A stretch of DNA of 64,000 nucleotides from Arthrobacter sp. SLBN-122 (lineage in GTDB: Bacteria; Actinomycetota; Actinomycetes; Actinomycetales; Micrococcaceae): NCBI RefSeq assembly GCF_006715165.1, contig NZ_VFMS01000001.1, forward strand, positions 2,108,001 through 2,172,000, given 5' to 3'. Below the pieces are notes generated by a model. That model had not been told where the DNA came from, did no database searches, and worked only from the letters and a program-made list of their open reading frames with translations. Within the stretch, counting starts at the first letter, position 1; each line of letters opens with the position of its first letter. The translations under genes were made by a program, and so were the position numbers. This document shows, piece by piece, positions 14,825 through 23,379 of this stretch.

Positions 14825-16375
14825 CTACTGGTTAGCGCTTTCCTGCTGGTCAGCCAACAGTTGGGGAATCTGGTCAGGCGGAACCGGACGGCAAAAGTAG
14901 TAGCCCTGGGCGCTGCGGCACCCCAGCCCGCGCAGGATCTCCGCCTGCTCTGCCGTTTCCACGCCTTCCCACACGGCTTCCAGCCCGCACGCCCGCACCA
15001 GCTGCAGCACCGCGGCCACCAGGGCAGGCTGGCTGGGGTCGGTCTCCAGCCCGGCAATCAGCGATTTGTCCACCTTGACCCGGTCCACGGGAAGGCGCCG
15101 GAGGTAGCTGATGGAGGAATAGCCGGTACCAAAATCATCGATTTCGATGCCCACGCCCAACCCGCGGAGACCGCCCAGCGAATACCGGTCCAGCTCATTA
15201 CCTTTGACGATGGCCACTTCCGTCAATTCCAGGACCACCTGCTCGGGCCTGACCCCGGTCTCCTTGAGCACCGTTCGCACGTCCTCAATGAACTGCAGGC
15301 TCTGCAGGTCCGTGGCGGAGATGTTGACCCGCACGGAAAACGTGCTGTCCAGCAGGGATGCGTCAATCCAGCCCCGCAACTGTCTTACTGCCGTCCTGAG
15401 CACCCACAGGCCCAGCTCCGAGATCAGTCCTGCCTCCTCGGCGAGGGGTATGAACTCGTCAGGCATGATGAAGCCCCGGCTGGGATGGTTCCAGCGGACC
15501 AGTGCCTCCACGCCTTCGATCCGTCCCGTGGCGAGCTCCACCACCGGCTGGTAGTAGAGCGTCAGTGCGTCATCCTTGATGGCGGCCCGCAGGTCGTCCA
15601 CCAGTTGGCTGCGGAGCCGCCGCACCAGCAGCATTGCCGGCTCGAACCGGTGCAGCTTGTTCTGCCCTTCAGCCTTGGAGGCATACATGGCGACGTCGGC
15701 CTCCATCAGCATGTCCTCCGGGCTTTGGCCTTCGCTGCCCACGCTGAGCCCGATGCTGGCACCGCAGCGCACGCTGCGGCCGGGGAGCTCGATGGGTTCG
15801 CCGAGGTCCGCCAGGATGCGGTGCGCCACAATGGCCGCCTGGTCCGCCGACGCCGACGGCATGACGATCGCGAATTCGTCACCGCCCAGCCGGGCCACGA
15901 CGTCGGACGCGCGGACAGCGGTCCGGAGCCGTTCGCCCACGGTCACCAGGACCTGGTCGCCGGCGGTGTGCCCCAGGCTGTCATTGATGGACTTGAACGC
16001 GTCCAGGTCCAGCAGCAGAATGGCGGGGCCTTCCTCCGCAGGATCGCCCTCAGCAGCATCGCGGGCCTGCAGGGAGCTGCGCAGCGCCTCGATCAGGGCC
16101 GAGCGGTTGGCCAGGCCGGTAAGCGGGTCCTGCATGGCCATCTTCTGCATCTCGAGGTGTGCCTCATGCAGCAGTTGGGTGCGGACCTGGACGCGCTGCT
16201 CAAGCTCTTCGTAAATGACCTGAAGGTCCTCAGCCAAGAGATTGGTGCCCATGATGATCGCATCCAGTTCATCGCGGGCGGGGGAGACCTCTATCCGGGA
16301 GCTGAGGTCGCCGGAAGCCAGCCGGACAATACCTTCCAGCAACTGGGAAAGCCGGGGGTCGTCGTCGGCAAACAT
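14825..16375 (-). CDS. GGDEF-EAL dual-domain c-di-GMP protein
   Basis: A 516-residue soluble protein. Residues 1-60 resemble a HAMP-like helix pair (ASGDLSSRIEV). The GGDEF domain runs from about 75 to 240 with an intact GGDEF (164-168) and a perfect inhibitory I-site RASD (155-158) five residues before it. The EAL domain covers about 255-510 with GVEALVRW, VNISATD, LELTE, IDDFGTG, VKVDKS and VWEGVET. Both cyclase and phosphodiesterase sites look competent. It begins 18 bp after the histidine kinase stop, so the kinase probably feeds a signal into c-di-GMP turnover. No membrane segment is present. Confidence 0.9.
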   Translation of the reverse strand: MFADDDPRLSQLLEGIVRLASGDLSSRIEVSPARDELDAIIMGTNLLAEDLQVIYEELEQRVQVRTQLLHEAHLEMQKMAMQDPLTGLANRSALIEALRSSLQARDAAEGDPAEEGPAILLLDLDAFKSINDSLGHTAGDQVLVTVGERLRTAVRASDVVARLGGDEFAIVMPSASADQAAIVAHRILADLGEPIELPGRSVRCGASIGLSVGSEGQSPEDMLMEADVAMYASKAEGQNKLHRFEPAMLLVRRLRSQLVDDLRAAIKDDALTLYYQPVVELATGRIEGVEALVRWNHPSRGFIMPDEFIPLAEEAGLISELGLWVLRTAVRQLRGWIDASLLDSTFSVRVNISATDLQSLQFIEDVRTVLKETGVRPEQVVLELTEVAIVKGNELDRYSLGGLRGLGVGIEIDDFGTGYSSISYLRRLPVDRVKVDKSLIAGLETDPSQPALVAAVLQLVRACGLEAVWEGVETAEQAEILRGLGCRSAQGYYFCRPVPPDQIPQLLADQQESANQ

Positions 16376-16393
16376 GCAGTCCTCCTCCGGCGC

Positions 16394-18049
16394 CTAGTTG
16401 GCCTGGGCGCTGTCTGTGCCGAGGGGGAGGCTGACGGTGACGGTGGTCCCGGTGCCCAGGGTGGAGGCGACGTCGATGCGGCCGCCGTGGCGGTCCACGA
16501 TGTCCTTGGAGATGGCAAGGCCCAGGCCTGTTCCCGGGATTGCGCCGTTCATGGCGTTGGAGGCCCGGTAGAACCGGGTGAAGACGTGGTTGATCTCGTC
16601 GCTCGAAATACCGATCCCGGTATCGGCGATGCGTACGGTGGCCCACTTGGAGCCGTCCGCGGCGGCGTGGGATTCGCTGCCCACCTCGATCCGTCCGCCG
16701 CTGGGCGTGAACTTGATGGCGTTGGACACGAGATTGGTAAAGACCTGCTGCAGCTGTACTTCATCGGCGAGTATCTCCGGATCCTCCGGAACGGGGTCCA
16801 CGTCGATGGTGACGTTCTGCAGTGTGGCCAGGGGGCGGAGGGCAGCCGCCACCAGATCCAGGGTCCGCCCCAGCCGAACCGGTGCCAGCTGCATGGCCAT
16901 GGTGTCCAGCCCGCCGCGGGAGACGCTGAGCATGTCCTCGATGAGCGTGCGGAGGCGTTCGGTGTTGCGGACCACGATGTCCAGCATCTGGTGGACTTCC
17001 CTGGACACCGGATGCTCGGTACTTTCCTGGATCATGTCCAGGTAAGCCATGATCGAGGTCAGCGGGGTTCGCAGCTCGTGGTTCACCGTCGCCAGGAAGT
17101 CCGTCTTGGCCTTGTCGAGCTCCCGCAGCTGCTTCACCACCTGCTGCTGGCTGTTGATCAGGTGGCTTTGGATGAGACCGTAGGCGGCGTTGCCGGCCAC
17201 GTGCTGGATCAGCCCCAGCTCAGCGCTGGACCAGGTCCGGGGCCGGTCCATCGTGGCGATCCAGATGATGCCCAGGGAGGAATTACCCTCGCCGATGGGC
17301 ACCGCCAGTGTTGAGGCGGCTCCGGCGATGTCAGGGCCCGGACCCGGCTTGGCCTCGCTGCGGGCCGCCGATTCGTTTCCGTCGGCGGAGAGCGTCTCCG
17401 TCCCTGCCCAGAGGGCGTCTGCCGTAGCGCGGGCCTCATCCTCGCGTGGAAGGGCCTCCGCGGGCAGCTCGGCCAGGCCCCACCGGTCCCAGCTGGCCGT
17501 GATGAGGGGGACCCGGTGGTCCTCAAAGGTTGCCAGGACAACGTGGTCGGCCTTGAAGGTGCGGCCGAATCCCGCGACAACGTGGTTCGCGATTTCCTGC
17601 GGATCGTTGGTGGCGCGCACTGCCGCCGAGACACCGCGCAGCTGCTCCCGGAGCCCTTCGGCTTCCTGCCTGGAAGCACGGCGGCGGGATACCTGGTCGA
17701 TAAGGACGGAGGCGCGGTGCACCAGCTCCTGCGGTGCAGGCGGCTTGGTGATGCAGTCGTGGATGCCGGGGGGATTGGCGGCTTCGATCTCAGCGGGGTT
17801 GTCCAGGTCCACCATGACCAGGACCGGTGCCGTGGACGTGGACAGGACACCGGACAGGAAGGCATCCGCCACAACGACTGACGGTTCAGTGGCGTCCAGC
17901 GCCGCGGCGAGGCTGTGGGCGTCGGTCGCTTCGAGGACGGTGTATCCGGCGCCGCGCAGTGCCTGTGCATTAAGGGCCAGCCGGCCGGCGTCGGGATCGG
18001 CGACGACGGCGGTGCGGGGCGGGCGCACGTCACTCGGGACAGCCGTCAC
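16394..18049 (-). CDS. Hybrid sensor histidine kinase with receiver-like and GAF domains
   Basis: A 551-residue cytosolic kinase. Residues 12-120 form a receiver-like domain with the phosphoacceptor-position Asp62 (VVVADAF) and Lys102 (CITKPP). A GAF-like domain follows (about 145-295), then the dimerisation helix with the H-box DFLATVNHELRTP (His324), then the ATP-binding domain with NLVSNAIKFTPS, ADTGIGIS and GTGLGLAIS. I place the start at GTG 18049 because GGGAAGGGAG lies just upstream; the open frame reaches 18274 but crosses the divergent methyltransferase start. No separate response regulator adjoins it; the downstream c-di-GMP proteins are the likely outputs. Confidence 0.85.
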   Translation of the reverse strand: MTAVPSDVRPPRTAVVADPDAGRLALNAQALRGAGYTVLEATDAHSLAAALDATEPSVVVADAFLSGVLSTSTAPVLVMVDLDNPAEIEAANPPGIHDCITKPPAPQELVHRASVLIDQVSRRRASRQEAEGLREQLRGVSAAVRATNDPQEIANHVVAGFGRTFKADHVVLATFEDHRVPLITASWDRWGLAELPAEALPREDEARATADALWAGTETLSADGNESAARSEAKPGPGPDIAGAASTLAVPIGEGNSSLGIIWIATMDRPRTWSSAELGLIQHVAGNAAYGLIQSHLINSQQQVVKQLRELDKAKTDFLATVNHELRTPLTSIMAYLDMIQESTEHPVSREVHQMLDIVVRNTERLRTLIEDMLSVSRGGLDTMAMQLAPVRLGRTLDLVAAALRPLATLQNVTIDVDPVPEDPEILADEVQLQQVFTNLVSNAIKFTPSGGRIEVGSESHAAADGSKWATVRIADTGIGISSDEINHVFTRFYRASNAMNGAIPGTGLGLAISKDIVDRHGGRIDVASTLGTGTTVTVSLPLGTDSAQAN

Positions 18050-18206
18050 AGTGCTCCCTTCCCTCCCAGTTGAGTACATTCTAGGGGGATGCGGGCCCGG
18101 AGGGTCCACGGGGTGCTGACCCTTACGTCCACTTTCCGCCGCTGCCGCCCGGGCTGGGGCACGCCGTAATGTTGCCGAGGGTCCGCCGCTGCGGCGGCCG
18201 GGACCA

Positions 18207-18218
18207 TATATTTGAGCC
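18207..18218 (+). promoter_or_regulatory. Putative leaderless -10 element for the methyltransferase gene
   Basis: TATATT is followed by six bases and GTG 18219, with no ribosome-binding site. It is the best -10 match of the four sites with this spacing. Confidence 0.55.
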
Positions 18219-19040
18219 GTGTCTCCAACAAACCCGCCACGGTCCGCCTGGCAGAAGTACCTGATGATCCCCAAGCTTGTCAGGCTGTCGCGCAGCGCCC
18301 CGAAGGACCGTCACAAGGCGTGGGACCGGTATTGGGCCGGCATTACCGCTACCGGCCCCGGCGGTGAGGTCCTGTGGGACTCGGGCAGCAACCACGAGTT
18401 CCAGGGCTACCAGGACAGCCTCCTGCGCCACCTGGACCCCGCCCTTCCCGTGGTGGATACCGGCTGCGGGCACGGCAGCTTTACCCGTGCGCTCGCAGGA
18501 ATTTTTCCCAGCGTCATCGGCGTGGATGTCTCGCAGCATGCTGTTGCCCGCGCGCGGGCCGAATCTGCCGGAATCAGCAATGCCGCCTTTGAAGCCCGGG
18601 ACATGACAGCGGAAGGTGCTGCTGCCGAGTTGGCGGAGTTCTTCCACCTGGGCCTGGACGGCGCCAACGTCTTCATCCGCGGCGTGCTGCACGTCCTCGA
18701 TCCCGCCCACCAAGCGGCGATGGTCGAAAACCTGCGGACCCTGGTTGGCCGCCGCGGCACGGTTTTCATGGCGGAAACCAACTTCCAGGGCAACCCGGTG
18801 GAGTACGTCACCCATCTTGGCGCAACCACCCGCGGCATTCCTGCACCATTGGAGCTGGCCATCCGCGGACTTCCCATGCCGGGGCACTTCGGGCCCGAAG
18901 AGCGCGAACGTGCGTTCCCGCCGTCGGCCTGGGAACTCCTTGAAGATGGCCATGTGGCCATCGAAACCAACCCGGTGACCGGCGTGCCCGGCCAGGACCG
19001 GGTTCCCGGGTATTACGCAGTGGTCCGCCCACGCCGGTAA
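18219..19040 (+). CDS. SAM-dependent class I methyltransferase
   Basis: A 273-residue protein with a Rossmann methyltransferase core. Motif I is VVDTGCGHGSFTRAL (about residues 78-92), the acidic adenosine-binding residue is in VIGVDVSQ, and later strands follow (NVFIRGVLHVLD and GTVFMAET). The first 50 residues are basic and may contact a substrate. The last strands after residue 230 end PGYYAVVRPRR. The substrate is not evident. It is divergent from the histidine kinase and has a leaderless-type GTG start. Confidence 0.85.
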   Translation: MSPTNPPRSAWQKYLMIPKLVRLSRSAPKDRHKAWDRYWAGITATGPGGEVLWDSGSNHEFQGYQDSLLRHLDPALPVVDTGCGHGSFTRALAGIFPSVIGVDVSQHAVARARAESAGISNAAFEARDMTAEGAAAELAEFFHLGLDGANVFIRGVLHVLDPAHQAAMVENLRTLVGRRGTVFMAETNFQGNPVEYVTHLGATTRGIPAPLELAIRGLPMPGHFGPEERERAFPPSAWELLEDGHVAIETNPVTGVPGQDRVPGYYAVVRPRR

Positions 19041-19150
19041 CCACGGCCGGCAGGGGTTCCGCCGGTTCCGCAAACTTCGCGCAGATCCCCGCACCGTGCC
19101 CACAGTGTGACTTCCATCCCCTTGACAGCGGGCGGATCCGGAGGCTCCAT

Positions 19151-19166
19151 AGTAAGTAGACTTACT
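19151..19166. promoter_or_regulatory. AGTAAG-N4-CTTACT operator upstream of a stress-type operon
   Basis: AGTAAGTAGACTTACT has perfect six-base arms around a four-base spacer. It lies 30 bp before ATG 19196, where a repressor would overlap the promoter or early transcript. It shares the TAAG-N4-CTTA pattern with sites at 13228, 23998 and 54848. Confidence 0.6.
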
Positions 19167-19195
19167 AGTTAGCCAGAGGTGAAAGGAAGAGCGCC

Positions 19196-19645
19196 ATGGC
19201 ACAGGATAAAGGCAATAAGACCCGCGAAGCGGATGGCAGCAGGGACGAGGACGACTTGGGTGCAGGCCCCGAGGGCGGGAAGATCCGCCATGGCCCCGAC
19301 TCTTCCAAATCCCTGAAGTACTCGCAGGAAGTCACCTCACCGGATGACGAGCCCGAACGCGAGGGCCGCAGCCTTGCCACCACCCACCATGAAGTCATCA
19401 GGAGGTGGGCGGAGGAGCGCGACGGCGTTCCCGCCACGGTGGAAGGTACGGAACACGGCGACCATCTCGGAGTGCTCCGGATCGACTTCGGCGGCAAGGA
19501 CGACAAACTCCGCCACATCAGCTGGGATGAATGGTTCGACACCTTCGATTCCCGAAAACTGAATTTCATCTACCAGGAACAGCGCAGCGACGGCACCCAA
19601 TCCAATTTCTTCCGGTTGGAAAATCCCAACCGCGAAGACGCCTAA
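19196..19645 (+). CDS. Conserved hypothetical protein with WDEWF motif (149 aa)
   Basis: The first ~60 residues are charged and disordered. Residues 65-148 form a compact domain: HHEVIRRWAEERDGVPATVEG, LRIDFGG, HISWDEWFDTFD, NFIYQEQ and FFRLENP. I recognise this domain from short actinobacterial proteins that are often mislabelled as glucan-branching enzymes; no enzymatic residues are evident. ATG 19196 follows GAAAGGAAGAG. It heads a three-gene run with 19735 and the SDR gene, and the operator-like repeat at 19151 sits just upstream. Confidence 0.7.
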   Translation: MAQDKGNKTREADGSRDEDDLGAGPEGGKIRHGPDSSKSLKYSQEVTSPDDEPEREGRSLATTHHEVIRRWAEERDGVPATVEGTEHGDHLGVLRIDFGGKDDKLRHISWDEWFDTFDSRKLNFIYQEQRSDGTQSNFFRLENPNREDA

Positions 19646-19734
19646 GCCGCACCGCGCCCCAGCGTTCGGGCCGGCACCGGATCACCCTCCGGCGCCACGC
19701 ACCGGCCACCGGCGCAAGACCTACAGGAATCAAC

Positions 19735-20178
19735 ATGAGCAACCTCATTCCATCCGGCGCACTGCGCCGGATGCTCCTTCCCCCCACCTATGGGCGGCAC
19801 GTTACCTCCGCCACTGAGTTCACCATCCTGTCAGTGGAGGTATGGGCATCCGGGCTGGTGGTCAACATCCACCTTCCCTCCGACGACGCCGCCGAACCCC
19901 GCCTCACCGTCCAGGACCACTTCGGGACGCAATACACCCTGAAGGAAACGGCCACGGTGGGCTCCCGCAATCTGCAGGTCTTCACCCCGTCGGTACCGCC
20001 TGGCACCAGGAGCCTGACCATCCGGTCAGCGGACGACGGCGACGGCCGGCCCGTGGTGACATTCGCGGTCCCGTTGATGGCCGTGCCGGAAGCGCAGCCG
20101 GACTTCGAGGCAGCCGGCCGCAGGGCCAAGGCCAACCACGACGAGTCCTACGAGGATGACCTCCGCCGTCCCGCCTGA
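19735..20178 (+). CDS. Hypothetical protein, predicted beta-sandwich (147 aa)
   Basis: A soluble 147-residue protein with alternating strands (FTILSVEVWASGLVVNIHL; LTVQDHFGTQYTL; SLTIRSADD; VVTFAVPL), as expected for an immunoglobulin-like or C2-like sandwich. The final 25 residues are charged. ATG 19735 has AGGA seven bases upstream. It lies between the WDEWF protein and an SDR gene, with gaps of 89 and 62 bp, so it is probably in their operon. I do not recognise the family. Confidence 0.65.
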   Translation: MSNLIPSGALRRMLLPPTYGRHVTSATEFTILSVEVWASGLVVNIHLPSDDAAEPRLTVQDHFGTQYTLKETATVGSRNLQVFTPSVPPGTRSLTIRSADDGDGRPVVTFAVPLMAVPEAQPDFEAAGRRAKANHDESYEDDLRRPA

Positions 20179-20240
20179 CCAACCCTGAGCCAGAACCCCA
20201 ACCGACCAGAACCACGCCTGACCCGACGAAAGGCCCCGCC

Positions 20241-21050
20241 ATGCCGGACACCAGCAACTTCACGCCCACCACCGCCATCGTGACCGCCTCCGACTCCGGG
20301 ATCGGCAAGGCCACCGCCGTGGCCCTGGCCCACGCCGGAATGGACGTCGGTGTGACGTGGCATTCGGACAAGGCAGGTGCTGAGGAAACCGCCGAGGAAA
20401 TCCGCGGCCTGGGGCGCAAAGCCGTGGTCCGGCAGCTGGACACCACCGAACTGCGTGCCGCTGCGGGCGTGATCGATGAACTCGCCGAGGAACTGGGCGG
20501 GCTGGACGTCTTCGTGAACAACGCGGGCACCGGTGCAAGCACCAAGTTCCTGGACATGGGCATCGATGACTGGATGCAGGTCCTGGACACCAACCTCAAT
20601 GGCGCGTTTGTCTGCCTGCAGGCGGCAGCGCGGCGGATGGTCAAGGCCGGCAGGGGAGGCCGGCTGGTGGCCGTGTCCAGCGTCCATGAGTTCCAGCCGC
20701 GCGTGGGCTCGTCCGCCTACGATGCCTCCAAGCACGGGCTGGGCGGGCTCATGAAGACTCTCGCCCTGGAGCTGGGCCAGTACGGCATCACCGCCAACAC
20801 GGTGGCGCCGGGCGAAATCGCCACCCCGATGACAGGCCAGGAGGACCAGGATCCCAGGGCGACGGAGCGGCCCGGGGTGCCGCTGGGCAGGCCCGGGGAC
20901 GCGCGGGAGATCGCCGACGTCATTGCTTTCCTCGCCTCGCCCGCCTCAAGCTACGTAACCGGGGCGGCGTGGGTGGTCGACGGCGGGATGCTTCAGATGG
21001 GTCCGCAGGCGGGATCGCACATCACCGGCAACGACTGGCGCGAGGCGTAG
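20241..21050 (+). CDS. Short-chain dehydrogenase/reductase
   Basis: A 269-residue classical SDR. The cofactor motif is TASDSGIGKA (TGxxxGxG variant with Ala and Ser), then NNAG at about residues 93-96, the catalytic Ser in AVSSVHEF, and Y-x-x-x-K in AYDASKHG. The C-terminal SSYVTGAAWVVDGG is family-typical. Such enzymes oxidise or reduce alcohols and sugars with NAD(P). The closest type is the glucose 1-dehydrogenase/general stress group. It is third in the run that starts at 19196. Confidence 0.88.
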   Translation: MPDTSNFTPTTAIVTASDSGIGKATAVALAHAGMDVGVTWHSDKAGAEETAEEIRGLGRKAVVRQLDTTELRAAAGVIDELAEELGGLDVFVNNAGTGASTKFLDMGIDDWMQVLDTNLNGAFVCLQAAARRMVKAGRGGRLVAVSSVHEFQPRVGSSAYDASKHGLGGLMKTLALELGQYGITANTVAPGEIATPMTGQEDQDPRATERPGVPLGRPGDAREIADVIAFLASPASSYVTGAAWVVDGGMLQMGPQAGSHITGNDWREA

Positions 21051-21146
21051 TCCCGCGGCGCACCGTTCTTCAGGCGGGCGGTCACAGAAGTCCCTGTAAC
21101 GCGAGCGGCAAGCGCATTCCCAGGACTTGCTGGCATGATGGAGCGC

Positions 21147-22271
21147 ATGCGCATTCTTATCGCTCCGGACAAGTTCAAGGGGTCCCTGACCGCGGCCGAG
21201 GCTGCCGCCGCCATCGCGGAAGGCGCCTTGCGGGTGTACCCGGAAGCCGTCGCCACCCAGTTTCCCATTGCCGACGGCGGCGAGGGCACCCTGGAGGCGG
21301 CCGTGGCTGCGGGCTACGAGGAGCGGCTGAATGCCGTGGTGGGTCCCATCCTCACCCCGCTCGGTGCCGCATGGGCAGTCCACAAGGGCGGCGACGGCAA
21401 GGTCACGGCAGTGATCGAAACGGCGCAGGCCTCCGGCCTGGCCGACATGGAACCAACTCCTGCCAACGCCCTGCGTGCCCACAGCTACGGTTGCGGCCAG
21501 CTCATTACAGCTGCCCTGGACGCGGGGGCCACCGAGATTGTCCTGGGCCTGGGCGGTTCGGCCATGACCGACGGCGGCAGCGGCGCACTGCGCGCCCTGG
21601 GCCTGAAGCCCCTGAATTCCGCCGGGAACGTGGTGCCCCTGGGTGGCGGTTCGCTGGCCGACCTGGTGGCCCTGGACACCACGGGGCTGGATCCGCGGCT
21701 CTCCGCAACGACCTTCCGCATCGCCGTCGACGTCCGTAATCCGCTGTACGGACCCTCGGGCGCCGCGCATGTCTTCGCCCCCCAAAAGGGTGCGGACCAG
21801 GAGGCTGTGGAAATGCTCGACGCCGGGCTACGCAACTGGGCGTCCGTGCTGCGGGAAGCAACGGGCCGGGACGTGAACGTCCCCGGCGCAGGCGCCGCCG
21901 GCGGCTTCCCGGCGTCGTTCCTTGCCTTTACCGACGCCACGCTGGAAGGCGGCTTCGCGCTGGTGGCCGGGCTGACCGGCCTGGCCGAGCAGCTGGAGCA
22001 GGCAGACCTGGTGATCACCGGTGAGGGATCCATGGATTCGCAGTCGCTAACCGGAAAAGCGCCCATCGCGCTCGCGGACGCGGCCCGGGAACGCGGCATC
22101 CCCGTCATCGTGGTGGCCGGCAGGATCCTGGTGACCCTTGAGGACCTCGCCGGGCACGGCGTGGTTGCCGCGGCGCAGCTGCTGGACGTCGCGTCGAGCC
22201 CCGACGACGCCGTGGCGAACGCCGGCAAGTACCTGGCCTGGGCGACAAGCCAGGTACTTGAGGGCGCCTAG
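21147..22271 (+). CDS. glxK: Glycerate kinase
   Basis: A 374-residue GlxK-family kinase. It begins MRILIAPDKFKGSLTA, the family signature, and continues with IADGGEGTLEA, EIVLGLGGSAMTDGGSGAL, AAHVFAPQKGA and ITGEGSMDSQS, which together form the glycerate and ATP sites. It phosphorylates glycerate to link glyoxylate/glycerate metabolism to glycolysis. I prefer ATG 21147 over the ATG 12 bases earlier, because the conserved N-terminus starts there. The last codons contain an 11-bp inverted repeat. It converges on the gene ending at 22277 with a 5-bp gap. Confidence 0.92.
   Translation: MRILIAPDKFKGSLTAAEAAAAIAEGALRVYPEAVATQFPIADGGEGTLEAAVAAGYEERLNAVVGPILTPLGAAWAVHKGGDGKVTAVIETAQASGLADMEPTPANALRAHSYGCGQLITAALDAGATEIVLGLGGSAMTDGGSGALRALGLKPLNSAGNVVPLGGGSLADLVALDTTGLDPRLSATTFRIAVDVRNPLYGPSGAAHVFAPQKGADQEAVEMLDAGLRNWASVLREATGRDVNVPGAGAAGGFPASFLAFTDATLEGGFALVAGLTGLAEQLEQADLVITGEGSMDSQSLTGKAPIALADAARERGIPVIVVAGRILVTLEDLAGHGVVAAAQLLDVASSPDDAVANAGKYLAWATSQVLEGA
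22227..22259. terminator. Inverted repeat inside the 3' end of the glycerate kinase gene
   Basis: AAGTACCTGGC (22227-22237) and GCCAGGTACTT (22249-22259) are perfect 11-bp arms within the final codons. The stem ends 18 bp from the stop of the convergent gene, so it would serve as a terminator-like hairpin for that gene while being coding for the kinase. Confidence 0.45.
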
Positions 22272-22276
22272 CTGAA

Positions 22277-22642
22277 TTAGCCCACGATCGTGGTGTTGCG
22301 CCGGCGCCGGAAAATCAGCACCGCAATCACCACCAGCACGGCGATTCCAGCAACCACCCACGGGAAGTAATTCAGGCGTGTGGACTCGTTCTGGGCCGAT
22401 TCACCCGTGCCGGGGTTGGCGGGGCCGGTGGACGCGGTATCACCGGGGGAAGGTGTGGGAGACGTGCCTGCGGCCCATGCCGTGCCTGTTGATCCCGAGG
22501 CCATCCGTGCCGCCTCTGCCTGGTTGGGGTTTGCCTGGCTGATGGCGGATTCGGGCGCTGCTGCAACGGCGGCGCCGGCAGGAAGGGCCGGGGCGGCCAG
22601 GAGCAGCAGGGCCAGCAGGACGGTTCGCAAGGACGTTCTCAT
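22277..22642 (-). CDS. Secreted, membrane-anchored small hypothetical protein
   Basis: A 121-residue protein with a signal peptide (residues 1-27, cut likely after GAAVAAA), a Ser/Thr/Pro/Gly-rich exposed region (30-90) and one membrane helix (WVVAGIAVLVVIAVLIF) followed by RRRRN. The layout is that of a type I surface protein with a short cytoplasmic tail; no LPXTG sorting motif is seen. ATG 22642 follows AGAGGAGAG. It may be in one transcript with the DUF6766 and DUF6328 genes upstream (71-bp gap). Function unknown. Confidence 0.65.
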   Translation of the reverse strand: MRTSLRTVLLALLLLAAPALPAGAAVAAAPESAISQANPNQAEAARMASGSTGTAWAAGTSPTPSPGDTASTGPANPGTGESAQNESTRLNYFPWVVAGIAVLVVIAVLIFRRRRNTTIVG

Positions 22643-22713
22643 ACAGTCTCTCCTCTTTGGATGGGGCTGGGTGATGGGACGGGTTTTATCGGGCAGGATG
22701 ACTGGCCGGGACC

Positions 22714-23376
22714 TTACGCCCCGGTTTCGTAGTGGGGTTCTGCAACAGGCTTTGACTCCGGGGAGCCCTTTTCCCGCAGGTAGACCGAAGCTCCCGCAAG
22801 GACCGCCACCACCAGGAACTCGCTTTGCCAGTTCTGGAAGGATTCGAACCAGAACCGGCTGGTGCCCAGGTACTGCAGGAAACTGATGCTGGGCTGGCCA
22901 TGGCTTTGCTGGTCACTGTTGTACTCCTGCACGCCGCCGGCGGCGTGGAGGGTGAAGGAAGCGAGGAACAGGATAAAGAACATGACCGACAGGGAGTGCT
23001 CATACACTTTGAGCACCACGCCGCCGCGACGCACCGGCCAAGGGATGTTGTCTTTGAGGACCGCCTGGCGCGGGTCTTCGTCCTGCGGGGCTTTCTTGCC
23101 CATGGGCTTGGATTCGGATGAGCCTTTTTGGAAAAGGAACACCGTGAGGACCACGTACATGGCCATCTGCAGGAACTCCGATTCCCAGTTCTCGAAAGTG
23201 GCCTCAACGAAGGCGCCCGTGCCCAGGAATTCCAGGACCGAAACCGCAGGTTCCCCGTGGGACTGCTGTTCCTCGCTGTAGGAAGCGGCCCCCGAGAGGA
23301 TCATGCCGACAAAAAATGCAATGAACAGGCCCGCGTTGGCAAGCAGCAGCCCATGTTCCTTGGCCCATTTACGCAT
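22714..23376 (-). CDS. DUF6766 membrane protein with internal duplication
   Basis: A 220-residue membrane protein with four predicted helices in two pairs. Each half repeats the same order: a helix, QQSHG-x-P, a (L/F)LG/LQYLGT segment, F-x-N-W-x-S-E-F-L, another helix, then KG-S-x-ESKP. The halves clearly descend from one unit (about residues 30-92 and 147-210). This pattern is what I know as DUF6766. Function unknown. It starts 3 bp after the DUF6328 stop, and its AAGGAG site is built from the last codons of that gene, so translation is coupled. Confidence 0.8.
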   Translation of the reverse strand: MRKWAKEHGLLLANAGLFIAFFVGMILSGAASYSEEQQSHGEPAVSVLEFLGTGAFVEATFENWESEFLQMAMYVVLTVFLFQKGSSESKPMGKKAPQDEDPRQAVLKDNIPWPVRRGGVVLKVYEHSLSVMFFILFLASFTLHAAGGVQEYNSDQQSHGQPSISFLQYLGTSRFWFESFQNWQSEFLVVAVLAGASVYLREKGSPESKPVAEPHYETGA

Positions 23377-23379
23377 CGT

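Noticed and set aside
14822..17314. 830-codon open frame on the plus strand
   Set aside because: It lies antisense to the GGDEF-EAL and histidine kinase genes, which have intact family motifs. The frame is open because of strong third-position G/C bias and has a repetitive His/Gly/Gln composition.
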